A DNA stretch of 35,212 nt. Origin: DATEJJ01 sp039649115. GTDB lineage: Bacteria > Actinomycetota > Actinomycetes > Mycobacteriales > Micromonosporaceae. Positions 1 to 7,087 of this stretch are shown here, piece after piece (the first letter of the stretch is position 1; each line of letters opens with the position of its first letter). Below the pieces are notes generated by a model. That model had not been told where the DNA came from. It saw only the letters and a list, made by a program, of their open reading frames with translations, and ran no database searches. The stretch covers positions 1 to 35,212 of the forward strand of contig JBBWZQ010000234.1 in the NCBI GenBank assembly GCA_039649115.1, read 5' to 3'. The translations under genes were made by a program, and so were the position numbers.

Positions 1-164
1 TCGCCGGCGTCCTGCCGGTACGACCGTTCAACGAGGCGCTGCTCGGACCGTTCGCCCAACACACCGGCTTCGACTGGCCGCACCTTGCGGTGCTGCTGGC
101 CTGGGGCGTCATCGGCGCCGCTGTCGCAATACGCCGCTTCCGCTGGGATCCTCGACCGCAATAG
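1..164 (+). CDS. ABC-2 type transporter permease, C-terminal end (partial)
   Basis: The frame is open from the left edge and ends at a TAG at 162-164, giving about 53 residues. It reads as a short extracellular loop (LPVRPFNEALLGPFA), then a hydrophobic membrane segment (LAVLLAWGVIGAAVAI), then a basic cytoplasmic tail ending in RRFRWDPRPQ. This layout is typical of the last transmembrane helix of DrrB-like ABC-2 permeases, the membrane half of drug or lipid exporters. The matching ATPase would lie outside the window. Another polytopic membrane protein is possible because only one helix is visible. No RBS or start is in view. Confidence 0.6.
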   Translation, partial: AGVLPVRPFNEALLGPFAQHTGFDWPHLAVLLAWGVIGAAVAIRRFRWDPRPQ

Positions 165-173
165 GCGAACTGA

Positions 174-424
174 CCGCCGCACGGCGTCTACAGCGACGAC
201 CAGTTCGCCCAGCTGCCGCGTGCCGCGTGCCCTGTCTGCGGAACCGGTGTCACCTGCGACCGGGGTACCTGGTGCGCAGCCCTGGTTTCCGGTAGCGGTC
301 GGACGCTTGAACGACTAGGCTCCGGTACCGGCATGTGAGAAACGTTGAGGAGCTGAGGATGCCCGGCCAGTCCCGCACGCGTTGACGTCATAGGCATTTC
401 GACCTGTCATCGCGTGCTGCTCCG
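174..424 (+). other. Gene-poor stretch with a zinc-ribbon-like relic and a mini-ORF
   Basis: Between the permease and the MFS gene no normal gene is seen. From 174 to 338 a frame without a start codon encodes a short cysteine-rich segment (CPVCGTGVTCDRGTWC) ending at a TGA at 336-338. It looks like the remnant of a small zinc-binding protein. At 359-385 an eight-codon ORF (MPGQSRTR, then TGA) has a strong GAGGAG box at 347-352 with a 6-base spacer. It could be a leader peptide for the MFS gene or the start of a lost gene. Both readings are tentative. Confidence 0.3.
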
Positions 425-1726
425 ATGTGCGGCACAGCGAACCCACCCCTGAGCTTGTTCACGCAGCACCTGCACTGCGGAACGCCGGGGGCTGTTGTTC
501 TCGTCGACACAAAGGTGTCCTCTGTGCCTGCCTTCCGCCTTGCCTGCCTGACCTACTTCAGCATCGCCCTGCCCAGCTCCACACTGGGTCTTCTGTGGCC
601 GTCGATACGGCTCAGTTACCATCAGCCGGTCGGAGCCCTCGGAATCCTGCTGGCCTTCGGGACCACTGCCACGGTGATCGCGAGCGCTGCCACCGGGCGC
701 CTGCTGTCCCGGCTGTCGACGGGCTCCGTGCTGGCCCTCGGTACCATGCTGTGCGCCCTGGCCCTGATCGTGGAGGCCCGCACACCGACACTGTGGCTGT
801 TCGCCGCCGGCATGGTCCTCTTCGGCCTCGGCTTCGGCGCCATCGACGCCGCCCTCAACGCGCATGCCGCCCACCAATTCGGCGCCCGGCAGATCAACTG
901 GATGCACGCCAGCTACGGCATCGGCGCCACCCTCGGCCCCCTGCTCGTCACGGCGCTGCTGAGCAACGCGCTGACCTGGCGCTGGGTATACGGAACCATG
1001 GGGATCGCCCAGGCCGTCCTCGCCGTCGTGTTCACCGTGGTCCGCCGGGCCTGGGCCACGCCCCCGCACTCTCCGGCCACGTCGGTGCCCCGCCCGGCCG
1101 ACCGCTCGTCCCGGCCGTCACGGCAAGCCGAACAGCGAAGGCCACCAGCGATGCTCGTCCTGAGCTTGCTGACCTTCACCGCGGTCGAGACCGGCATCGA
1201 GTCTGGCGCAGGCATCTGGGGCTATCTGTTCCTCACGGATGGACGTGGCCTTACCCGTGCGACCGCTGGCGTGGCCGTCTCGGCCTACTGGGCCATGATG
1301 TTCGTTGGGCGGATCGTCCTCGGCACGGTCGCTGAACGCTTCGGCCCGTCCCGTGTCCTTGGCGGGGCGGTCGCGGGCGTGAGCGTGGGCGCCGCGCTCA
1401 TGGCGGTGCCCGGCCCGGGCTTCGTGGCAGTCGCCGGCCTGATGATTGTCGGCTTGGCGGCCGCCCCGGTCTTTCCCCTGTTCATCCTCACCACCGCGCA
1501 GCGGCTCGGTGCCGCCGATGGTGCGGGGACCACACAGACGGTCAGCCTGCAGGTCGCGGCGTCGGCGATCGGCAGCGCCGCCTTGCCGGCCGGCATCGGA
1601 CTGGCCATCGGAGCGTTCAACGCGAACGCTCTCGCCCCGCCGCTGCTCCTCCTCAGCCTGACGATGTGTGTCCTCTACGGACTCTTGTCTCGTCAACATG
1701 CTGGGAAGGTCGGCTCAGCCGGATGA
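425..1726 (+). CDS. MFS transporter (FucP/YbjJ-like)
   Basis: This is a 433-residue polytopic membrane protein with about 12 hydrophobic segments in two halves, separated by a long basic cytoplasmic loop around residues 205-240. An MFS motif-A-like signature (GRIVLGTVAERFGPSR, near residue 295) starts the second half. The first half carries GFGAIDAALNAHAAHQFGAR, followed by MHASYGIGATLGPLL, which resembles fucose-permease and YbjJ-type carriers. It should move a small solute across the inner membrane by proton-coupled antiport or symport. The substrate cannot be predicted. The ATG at 425 lacks a clear RBS. GTG codons at 515 and 524, just before the first helix, are alternative starts that would remove a poorly conserved leader. 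It stands alone, so context gives no substrate. Confidence 0.85.
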   Translation: MCGTANPPLSLFTQHLHCGTPGAVVLVDTKVSSVPAFRLACLTYFSIALPSSTLGLLWPSIRLSYHQPVGALGILLAFGTTATVIASAATGRLLSRLSTGSVLALGTMLCALALIVEARTPTLWLFAAGMVLFGLGFGAIDAALNAHAAHQFGARQINWMHASYGIGATLGPLLVTALLSNALTWRWVYGTMGIAQAVLAVVFTVVRRAWATPPHSPATSVPRPADRSSRPSRQAEQRRPPAMLVLSLLTFTAVETGIESGAGIWGYLFLTDGRGLTRATAGVAVSAYWAMMFVGRIVLGTVAERFGPSRVLGGAVAGVSVGAALMAVPGPGFVAVAGLMIVGLAAAPVFPLFILTTAQRLGAADGAGTTQTVSLQVAASAIGSAALPAGIGLAIGAFNANALAPPLLLLSLTMCVLYGLLSRQHAGKVGSAG

Positions 1727-1919
1727 GACGGTGCCCGATCCGATGGTGACGCTGCTCGGCGCGAGGTACGCGCCGGTCCCGCTGCAGGCGGTCCGTTAAG
1801 CCGCATGCAAGCCCGGGTCAAGCGGCAGCACCTATCGTCCTCCCTGACGTATAGCAGACGCGAAGAGAGCGGCACCCGCGCTGGGGTGCCGCACTCACTG
1901 TCCACACGGGACGATATGA

Positions 1920-2120
1920 TCAGCTGTCGAACTCTCCACCCTTGGCAGCGTCCACAAACGCTCGCCAGGTTTCCTTCTGGAACCGCAGGACGGGGCCGGT
2001 CGGGTCCTTGCTGTCACGCATCTCGACCGTCACCCCGTCCGTCCGGAACTCGACGCACTGACCGCCGTTGGTTCCGGATCGGCTGCTCTTCCTCCACTCG
2101 TTGAACTCGCTGAACTTCAT
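1920..2120 (-). CDS. DUF397 domain protein
   Basis: This is a 66-residue protein built of one DUF397 domain: the opening W-R-K-S-S-R-S-G block, then GGQCVEF, a short acidic strand and the MRDSKDPTGPVLRF segment, ending with a W-x-x-F helix (ETWRAFVDAAKGGEF). DUF397 proteins are small actinobacterial partners of XRE/DUF5753 regulators and probably modulate or antagonise them. Its ATG overlaps the stop of the upstream XRE gene by three bases (2117-2120), so translation is coupled. That arrangement is the usual one for this pair. Function as a partner protein is inferred from family and context. Confidence 0.9.
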   Translation of the reverse strand: MKFSEFNEWRKSSRSGTNGGQCVEFRTDGVTVEMRDSKDPTGPVLRFQKETWRAFVDAAKGGEFDS

Positions 2121-2938
2121 GGCTTGTACTCCTCGATGGGCACTGTTTTCCGTCTGATCAGATCGAAGATCTTGCGATACTCGGCTAGCTCGTCTTCCTT
2201 CTCCAGGTACCGGGCGCCGGTGTGCGACTCCAGGTACACCACCGGCGGGTCATCCGGGTCGGCGAAATCCAGGATGGTGAAGGCGCCGATGTGCTGGGCG
2301 GCATGGCCGCCGGCATCCCACGGCATCACCCTGATGTCGACGTGGTCGAGGCGGTTCAACTCCCGCAGGTGCGCCGCCTGCTCGGCCATCACCGCGTCCC
2401 CTCCGACCCGGCGGGCGAGCACACCGGCGCCCAGCACGGCGGCAACCCGCAACGGCGGCGTGCGGGTCGCGATGGTCTGTTGACGCTCCTGGCGCAGCTT
2501 GATCTGTCGTTGCACCGCCCCCTCATCGATCTCGACCCCGGAATCCTGGTACAGCGCGTGGAGGTATGCCGAGGTCTGCAACAGGCCGTGTACCAATTCC
2601 GGGTCATACAGCCGGATCTCGGTCGCGGCGGCTTCCAAGCCCACGTACAGCCCGAACCAGCCCGGCACGCTGTCTTCCCACCAGCCTTGAGCGCTCGTGC
2701 CCACTGCCAGCGCCGCTAGCGCGTCGGTCTCTGGGCCGTCGGCGCCGTAGAGCCAGCACAACGCGCGCACGTCCGCGATGCGCACGGCCGTCTTGCCGCT
2801 CTCGATGCGCCACAACTTGACTTCGCTGGCTAGTCCAGCCTCGTCCACGTCCTGCGCCGTCTTCCCGGCAGCGTCCCGCAGGCGGCGCAGTCGCCGGCCG
2901 AGTTGGCGCCGGACGACCGTAGATCCCGAGATCGGCAT
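2117..2938 (-). CDS. XRE-family regulator with DUF5753 domain
   Basis: This DNA-binding regulator has about 273 residues. The N-terminal XRE helix-turn-helix (about residues 8-65) includes GRRLRRLRDAAGKTAQDVDE and WRIESGKTAVRIADVRALCWLYG. The rest is a DUF5753 ligand- or partner-binding domain with the typical VHGLLQTSAYLHAL, VMAEQAAHL and PVVYLES segments. I chose the ATG at 2938, not the longer frame to 3016, because a GGAGG box lies 8 bases upstream and the longer form adds a non-conserved leader. The gene is translationally coupled to the DUF397 gene. A divergent intergenic region with a strong inverted repeat (3038-3063) is the likely site of control. Such pairs regulate development or secondary metabolism in Streptomyces (WhiJ-like systems); the target here is unknown. 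Confidence 0.9.
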   Translation of the reverse strand: MPISGSTVVRRQLGRRLRRLRDAAGKTAQDVDEAGLASEVKLWRIESGKTAVRIADVRALCWLYGADGPETDALAALAVGTSAQGWWEDSVPGWFGLYVGLEAAATEIRLYDPELVHGLLQTSAYLHALYQDSGVEIDEGAVQRQIKLRQERQQTIATRTPPLRVAAVLGAGVLARRVGGDAVMAEQAAHLRELNRLDHVDIRVMPWDAGGHAAQHIGAFTILDFADPDDPPVVYLESHTGARYLEKEDELAEYRKIFDLIRRKTVPIEEYKP

Positions 2939-3037
2939 ACCCACGCCCTCCAGTCTTTCACTTTGAAACCCCGCGACGTAGTCCAATTCTCTGCTGTGAG
3001 TCCTCCCTTCTGCCACCCTCCAAAATGAAAGGTTGCG

Positions 3038-3063
3038 CGATCGTTCTGTCCGAACAACGATCG
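3038..3063. promoter_or_regulatory. Inverted repeat, candidate operator
   Basis: A perfect 8-base inverted repeat, CGATCGTT and AACGATCG, flanks a 10-base spacer. It lies in the 232-base region between the XRE regulator (minus strand) and the divergent small gene at 3171. Position and symmetry suit an operator for the neighbouring XRE protein, which could control both directions. No convincing -10/-35 pair was identified next to it, so the assignment is an inference from symmetry and location. Confidence 0.45.
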
Positions 3064-3170
3064 TCGGTAGGGATGCGGTGACTAACGGGTAAACCGTCGA
3101 GTCGACCGGTCGCTCGCGGGTGCTAGCTCGCTGGTTCGCCGTGTCCCGCTCCCACGAGTGGAGGGTGACG

Positions 3171-3428
3171 ATGATCTTTTGGTGGAAGCGGCAGCGGGCG
3201 GTTGTTCGTCACACAGTCGCCACCCCTCCGCTGTGGCTTGACCTTGTCGTGCCGGAAGGCAGGCACCGTCTAGCCGATGGGGAGGCCGTGCCCACGGAAG
3301 GCTTCCCGATCACGCACGGTTGGACCGCTTATCCAACGCAGGCGCTGACGTTCGTCCAGAACCCGGCGCCCCTGATGACCCCCGGGCAGCAGCACCGGGC
3401 CGGAGTCTGGCGTGAGTGCAATGGCTGA
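3171..3428 (+). CDS. Small protein of unknown function
   Basis: This 85-residue protein begins MIFWWKRQRAVVRH and contains a central PPLWLDLVVPEGRHRL segment. It has no signal peptide, membrane helix or known motif. The start at 3171 is supported by a GGAGG box about 6-7 bases upstream; a longer in-frame extension to 3120 lacks support. It is the first of three small genes divergent from the XRE/DUF397 pair, so it may be a target of that regulator. No function is assigned. Confidence 0.6.
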   Translation: MIFWWKRQRAVVRHTVATPPLWLDLVVPEGRHRLADGEAVPTEGFPITHGWTAYPTQALTFVQNPAPLMTPGQQHRAGVWRECNG

Positions 3429-3446
3429 GCTGTCTGGACAGTGCCG

Positions 3447-3674
3447 ATGAGCAACGGCCGCAGGATGAATGCCACCACACCGGGCTTGGTCAACCTGCGC
3501 GACAGGTCCCGAGACATGGTCCGCCGTCACCGGCCAGCTAAAGGTGCGGCCAACATCTGTCCCGTCTGCTTCACGACGTGGCGCTGCCGGGCCTACCGCA
3601 ATGCGGCGCTGATCTTGTTGCAGTTCGGGGAAGACCCGGACGAGCGCGCGGGCGACGATGACTCCGCTGCCTGA
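3447..3674 (+). CDS. Small cysteine-motif protein, unknown function
   Basis: This 75-residue basic protein has a CPVC...WRC cluster (Cys38, Cys41, Cys47) that could bind zinc, followed by a short helix (AYRNAALILLQFG) and an acidic tail ending DDDSAA. I chose the ATG at 3447; a GTG at 3441 adds two residues, and neither has a strong RBS. It follows the 85-residue gene by 18 bases. Its stop overlaps the start of the next reading frame (ATG at 3658), which suggests a co-translated set. The function is unknown. The cysteine spacing is incomplete for a classical four-cysteine zinc ribbon. Confidence 0.6.
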   Translation: MSNGRRMNATTPGLVNLRDRSRDMVRRHRPAKGAANICPVCFTTWRCRAYRNAALILLQFGEDPDERAGDDDSAA

Positions 3675-3907
3675 CTACCCCCCGCCCCCGCAGGCCCGAG
3701 CGGCACCGGCTGGCGGTCCACCTGGACATCGACGCAGCCGAGCAGCCGGAACTCCGCTTTCCCCATCGCCCGGGAACCACCCCTTGCTACTACCCGCGAC
3801 AGTACGCGCGGTTGTTCTCCCGCCGCCGCACCGGAGTTAGCCTATCGACCGGAGCAGATGCGGGTACAAGGGGGGCGACATGGCATCGACGAGGATCAGC
3901 CACCTGA
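3658..3907 (+). pseudogene. Frameshifted small protein, unknown function
   Basis: An ATG at 3658, overlapping the end of the previous gene, opens MTPLPDYP. The frame then runs into low-complexity Pro/Arg sequence. The next frame (+1), which has no start codon of its own, carries what looks like the real protein: RHRLAVHLDIDAAEQPELRF, then a PGTTPCYYPRQYARLFSR segment, ending at a TGA at 3905-3907. Removing one C from the run at about 3678-3683 joins the two into a single protein of roughly 80 residues. This may be a true frameshift, a sequencing error in a C run, or programmed slippage. The end overlaps the start of the secreted protein at 3880. No function is known. Confidence 0.5.
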
Positions 3908-5496
3908 TAACGGTCGCAACCGTGGTATCCGCGATATCTCTGGTAGCGGTGCCGGCCGCGACGAGTGCCGTCCCGGGCAGGCACCTGCCGAGCTGCGCGG
4001 AACCCCGCATGCTGTGCGCCGAGGTGACCGAGTCCGAGGAGGCGTTCGGCCACTACGTGGGCCACGACGAGCCGGAGCTCAACTTCTATTCGGCGCAGCC
4101 CGGCTCCGGCAACGACATGCGCTACTCGTTCACGCTGCCGAAGGATCCGCCGCCGTCGGCCGACCACCGCGTCTCGTACAACTTCCAGCTGCGCCCCGCC
4201 ATGTGGTTCGGCATGGTGCTGTGTGACACCCAGTCCTATCCCGAGCAGGTACGGCACTGCACGCCCAACAGCGACCAGAACGTCGTCGACCCGCGGGTCA
4301 GCCCCCGGCACCCCGGCGCGGCCTTCATGGAACTGCAGTTCTACCCGCCCGGCTGGGTGCGGCAGTTCGACAGCCAGAGCTGCGACGCGACCCACTGGTG
4401 CGCCGCGCTGACCATCGACAGCCTCTCCCGGAACCCGCTCGTCGGCCAGGACCTCAACGACACCTGCGCCAACCAGGTACTCGGCGGCGTCGAGTACGTG
4501 AACTTCGCGTACCTGACCCGCAGCGGCAAGCCGCAGGGCCCACCGGACCCGCTGCACTTCGACCCGGTCGCGTCCGGCCGGCCCGACCCGGCCAAGGTGC
4601 TGATGATGGGGCAGGGCGACAGCGTGACGCTGACCATGCACGACACCGCGCACGGGCTGCGCGCGGAACTGCGGGACCAGACCACCCACCAGTCGGGTTC
4701 CATGGTGGCCAGCGCCGCGAACGGCTTCGGGCAGATCACGTTCAACCCGGCGCCGTCCACCGCGTGCCAGGAGACGCCGTACGACTTCCACCCCATGTAC
4801 AGCACCAGCGCGCCGGCGGTCGGCGCCGGCACCGTGTGGTCGGCGCACACCGGCAACGTCGCGTTCTCCGACGAGATCGGCCACTTCGACTTCTGCACCC
4901 AGGTGGACACCGCCGCCGGAACCTGCACCGGGCAGGAGGGGGCGCCCGGTGACCAGGAGCCCGCGGACGCCGACGACGTGGCGTGCTTCCCGGCGACGGC
5001 GTCCACCCTGGTACCGGTGGCCGGCTGCAACGGGCAGAACGACGGGTTCGACGGGACGTCGTACCTGCCCCGCTGGCCCGACGGAAACACCCGGCTGCAT
5101 CCCACCTCGATCCTGTTCTCCAGCCCGCGGACCGGGCGCGACTACCGTGACACGTACCCCCGGATCTCGTTCGAGGCCGACCTCGCCGCCATCGAATCCA
5201 CCGCCGGAAACCAGCCCTGCGACGTCACCACCGGTCAAGGGTGCACCCGGATACCGATCACCGACGACGGTACCCCCGCGAAGTTCTACCCCTTCTACAC
5301 CAAGGGGAGCACGCCGCAGGGATGCCGGTGGTCCATCGGCAACGTGATTCCCGGCTTCACCACCAACGACTTCGGCCGCGACCGGGAGTGGGGAACCATC
5401 GCGAGCGACGCGCACCTGGTCTACGGCGGTGGCGGGGCCACGCACGACCTGTTCCTCAACTTCCGGCAGTTCCTGGCGAACCCCTGCCAGAGCTGA
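3880..5496 (+). CDS. Large secreted protein of unknown function
   Basis: This 538-residue protein has a clear Sec signal peptide: a basic start (MASTRISH), a hydrophobic core (LITVATVVSAISLVAV) and cleavage probably near ATSA. The ATG is preceded by a good AAGGGGGG box. The mature part is soluble, rich in Cys (about 18 scattered residues), aromatic residues and Asp, and has no membrane anchor. Segments such as AAFMELQFYPPGWV and EYVNFAYLTRSGKPQG suggest a beta-rich fold, possibly carbohydrate-related, but I recognise no catalytic motif. The cysteine pairs suggest disulphide bonds in the exported protein. The gene stands alone between the small-gene cluster and the convergent IclR gene. Similar uncharacterised secreted proteins are common in soil actinobacteria, but I cannot name the family. 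Confidence 0.8.
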   Translation: MASTRISHLITVATVVSAISLVAVPAATSAVPGRHLPSCAEPRMLCAEVTESEEAFGHYVGHDEPELNFYSAQPGSGNDMRYSFTLPKDPPPSADHRVSYNFQLRPAMWFGMVLCDTQSYPEQVRHCTPNSDQNVVDPRVSPRHPGAAFMELQFYPPGWVRQFDSQSCDATHWCAALTIDSLSRNPLVGQDLNDTCANQVLGGVEYVNFAYLTRSGKPQGPPDPLHFDPVASGRPDPAKVLMMGQGDSVTLTMHDTAHGLRAELRDQTTHQSGSMVASAANGFGQITFNPAPSTACQETPYDFHPMYSTSAPAVGAGTVWSAHTGNVAFSDEIGHFDFCTQVDTAAGTCTGQEGAPGDQEPADADDVACFPATASTLVPVAGCNGQNDGFDGTSYLPRWPDGNTRLHPTSILFSSPRTGRDYRDTYPRISFEADLAAIESTAGNQPCDVTTGQGCTRIPITDDGTPAKFYPFYTKGSTPQGCRWSIGNVIPGFTTNDFGRDREWGTIASDAHLVYGGGGATHDLFLNFRQFLANPCQS

Positions 5497-5540
5497 GGCA
5501 GCTGCACGGTGCGGATGGCGTTGATGGAAGACGCGCGGTC

Positions 5541-6332
5541 CTAGTCGACGCCGAGCGCCTGCCGGATCTGTGCACACGTGGTGAGCAGAGCGTGGGTGAG
5601 CTCGTCCTCGCGGCCGCGGAACCGTTGGGTGGGCATGGGCACGCTGACGGCCATGGGGGCCCGATCCGACTGGTCGATGAGTGCGCCGACCGCGCAGATA
5701 CCTTCGGTGTGCTCCTCTCGGTCGTAGCCGACCCCGTTGTCCCGCACCTCGTGCAGTTCGGCCCGCAGGGCGGGCAGCGCGATGATCGTGTTGGCGGTGA
5801 GCCGCTGGGGCTCGGCCGGCAGGACGGTGGCCAGCGCGGCCGGCGGCAACGCGGCGAGCATGGCCTTGCCGGGCGCGCAGGCATGCAGCGGGAAGGACTC
5901 CCCCACGGCACTGACCGCGCGGAGCCGGTGCGAGGCGACCACCTGATCCAGGAACGTCACCCGGTCACCGTCCAGGATGGACAGATCCACCGTCTCGTTG
6001 AGTTCGCGGGAGAGCTTCTGCAGGTAGGGATGGATGCGCCCGAGCAGTTCCCGGCGCACCGCGTCGGCCATCTTGGCGATCTCGGGGCCGAGCCGGTACG
6101 CACCCCGGGCCCGGGTGGTGGCAACGAGTCCCTCGTCCTCCAGCGCGCCGAGGATCCGGTGCACGGTGGAGCGGGCCAGCCCGAGGCGTTCGGAGAGGTC
6201 CGTCTGGGTCAGACCGCCGGGCGAGGACTGCAGTGCTCGCAACATCTCAGCTGCCCGGGCAATGACCTGGATACCTGATGATCTTGATTCGGTCGGGTCG
6301 GTGGCGGTGGTCACCAGGCCATCGTCTCCCAT
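5541..6332 (-). CDS. IclR-family transcriptional regulator
   Basis: This protein has about 263 residues. The N-terminal winged helix-turn-helix (about residues 20-85) reads QVIARAAEMLRALQ, then LTQTDLSERLGLARSTVHRI and EDEGLVATT. The C-terminal IclR effector domain (about 100-255) includes the conserved HACAPGKAMLAALP loop and a GYDREEHTEGICAVGALI segment, which normally line the small-molecule pocket. I chose the ATG at 6332; a GTG at 6314 with a GGGAGA box is an alternative, and the much longer open frame is spurious. It begins 28 bases after the PhlG-like gene and is the last gene of the catabolic operon. It is therefore likely the substrate-sensing, self-controlled regulator acting at the inverted repeat 15630-15649. 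Confidence 0.92.
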   Translation of the reverse strand: MGDDGLVTTATDPTESRSSGIQVIARAAEMLRALQSSPGGLTQTDLSERLGLARSTVHRILGALEDEGLVATTRARGAYRLGPEIAKMADAVRRELLGRIHPYLQKLSRELNETVDLSILDGDRVTFLDQVVASHRLRAVSAVGESFPLHACAPGKAMLAALPPAALATVLPAEPQRLTANTIIALPALRAELHEVRDNGVGYDREEHTEGICAVGALIDQSDRAPMAVSVPMPTQRFRGREDELTHALLTTCAQIRQALGVD

Positions 6333-6360
6333 GGTCGGCGGCCGCGGCGGGGGCAGGGGG

Positions 6361-7050
6361 TCACCACGGCACGACCGGTGTGCGTTCGTCGCGGTGCTCC
6401 GCGACGAACAGTGACGGCAGGAAGCGGGAGAGGAAGGTGAACTCGTTGTAGGCGTGCTGGAGCAGCGCCGGTGCGAATTCGTCCGGGGCCAGTCCGGCCA
6501 GCTGGTCGGGTGTGGTTCCGGTGGCCGGCAGGTCCTGGCCGATGAAGAAGTGGGATCGCAGGACCAGACCCCATGGCGTGTTCCGTCCGATGTGGACCAG
6601 CCGGCCGCCGAGCACCGATCCGTCGGCCAGGCGTGGGGGCTCGGCGTCCATGCCGATCCGGGCGACGACCGCGGCGCTGAGGGCACCGCTCTCGCGTGCC
6701 TTGGCGTATTCGGCGGGGTCGAAGAACTCGGTCGGGTCCCGGAACTGGATGATCAGGTCGGCGGCGGGCAGGCCGGTGAAGTACTCGGTGACGAGGTGTT
6801 CGCTGCCGACATGCGTATCGTCGCGGAGGGTTCCGCCCCACCGGGACGACACGTGGTCGACGGGGTGCCACCAGATGTACTTCTGGGTGTCGCAGCGCCA
6901 GCGGAACCACCACTCGAACATCTCACCGGTGCAGCCGTGCATGTCGGTACGGGCGGCGACGTGCAATACCCCGTCGGGTAGGCGTTCGTAGCCGGTCTCC
7001 AGGCGCAGTGGTGTGGGGTCGAGCAGCGCTGCGATCGCGTTGAACTCCAT
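6361..7050 (-). CDS. PhlG-like (DAPG/phloretin hydrolase family) C-C hydrolase
   Basis: This 229-residue protein has features of the DAPG hydrolase (PhlG) family: EMFEWWFRWR and a WWHPVDHVSSRW block (residues 46-71), VTEYFTG (87-93), and near the end HAYNEF (His199, Glu203), an HxxxE pair. PhlG and phloretin hydrolase are zinc enzymes that cut the bond between an aromatic ring and an acyl group. His62 or His66, Glu89, His199 and Glu203 are my candidate metal ligands by position, not proven. It is shorter than PhlG (near 290 residues), mostly at the N-terminus, so the substrate may differ. An AGGAAAGG box precedes the ATG. It lies 37 bases after BKACE in the operon. The family is fairly sure; the substrate is unknown. 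Confidence 0.8.
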   Translation of the reverse strand: MEFNAIAALLDPTPLRLETGYERLPDGVLHVAARTDMHGCTGEMFEWWFRWRCDTQKYIWWHPVDHVSSRWGGTLRDDTHVGSEHLVTEYFTGLPAADLIIQFRDPTEFFDPAEYAKARESGALSAAVVARIGMDAEPPRLADGSVLGGRLVHIGRNTPWGLVLRSHFFIGQDLPATGTTPDQLAGLAPDEFAPALLQHAYNEFTFLSRFLPSLFVAEHRDERTPVVPW

Positions 7051-7087
7051 GGTGCGAGCACCTTTCCTGGTTGCGGGTCGCGGGCGG

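Noticed and set aside
1727..1919. Short open stretch after the MFS gene ending in VPLQAVR
   Set aside because: It is under 25 codons, with no RBS or recognisable family, so not supportable as a gene or relic.
1805..2104. Plus-strand ORF over the DUF397 gene
   Set aside because: It is antisense to a clear DUF397 domain and has no similarity to anything I recognise.
3790..5577. Long minus-strand ORF opposite the secreted protein
   Set aside because: It is the antisense shadow of the 3880-5496 gene, rich in Val/Arg/Gly with no domain, while the plus strand has a signal peptide, RBS and normal composition.
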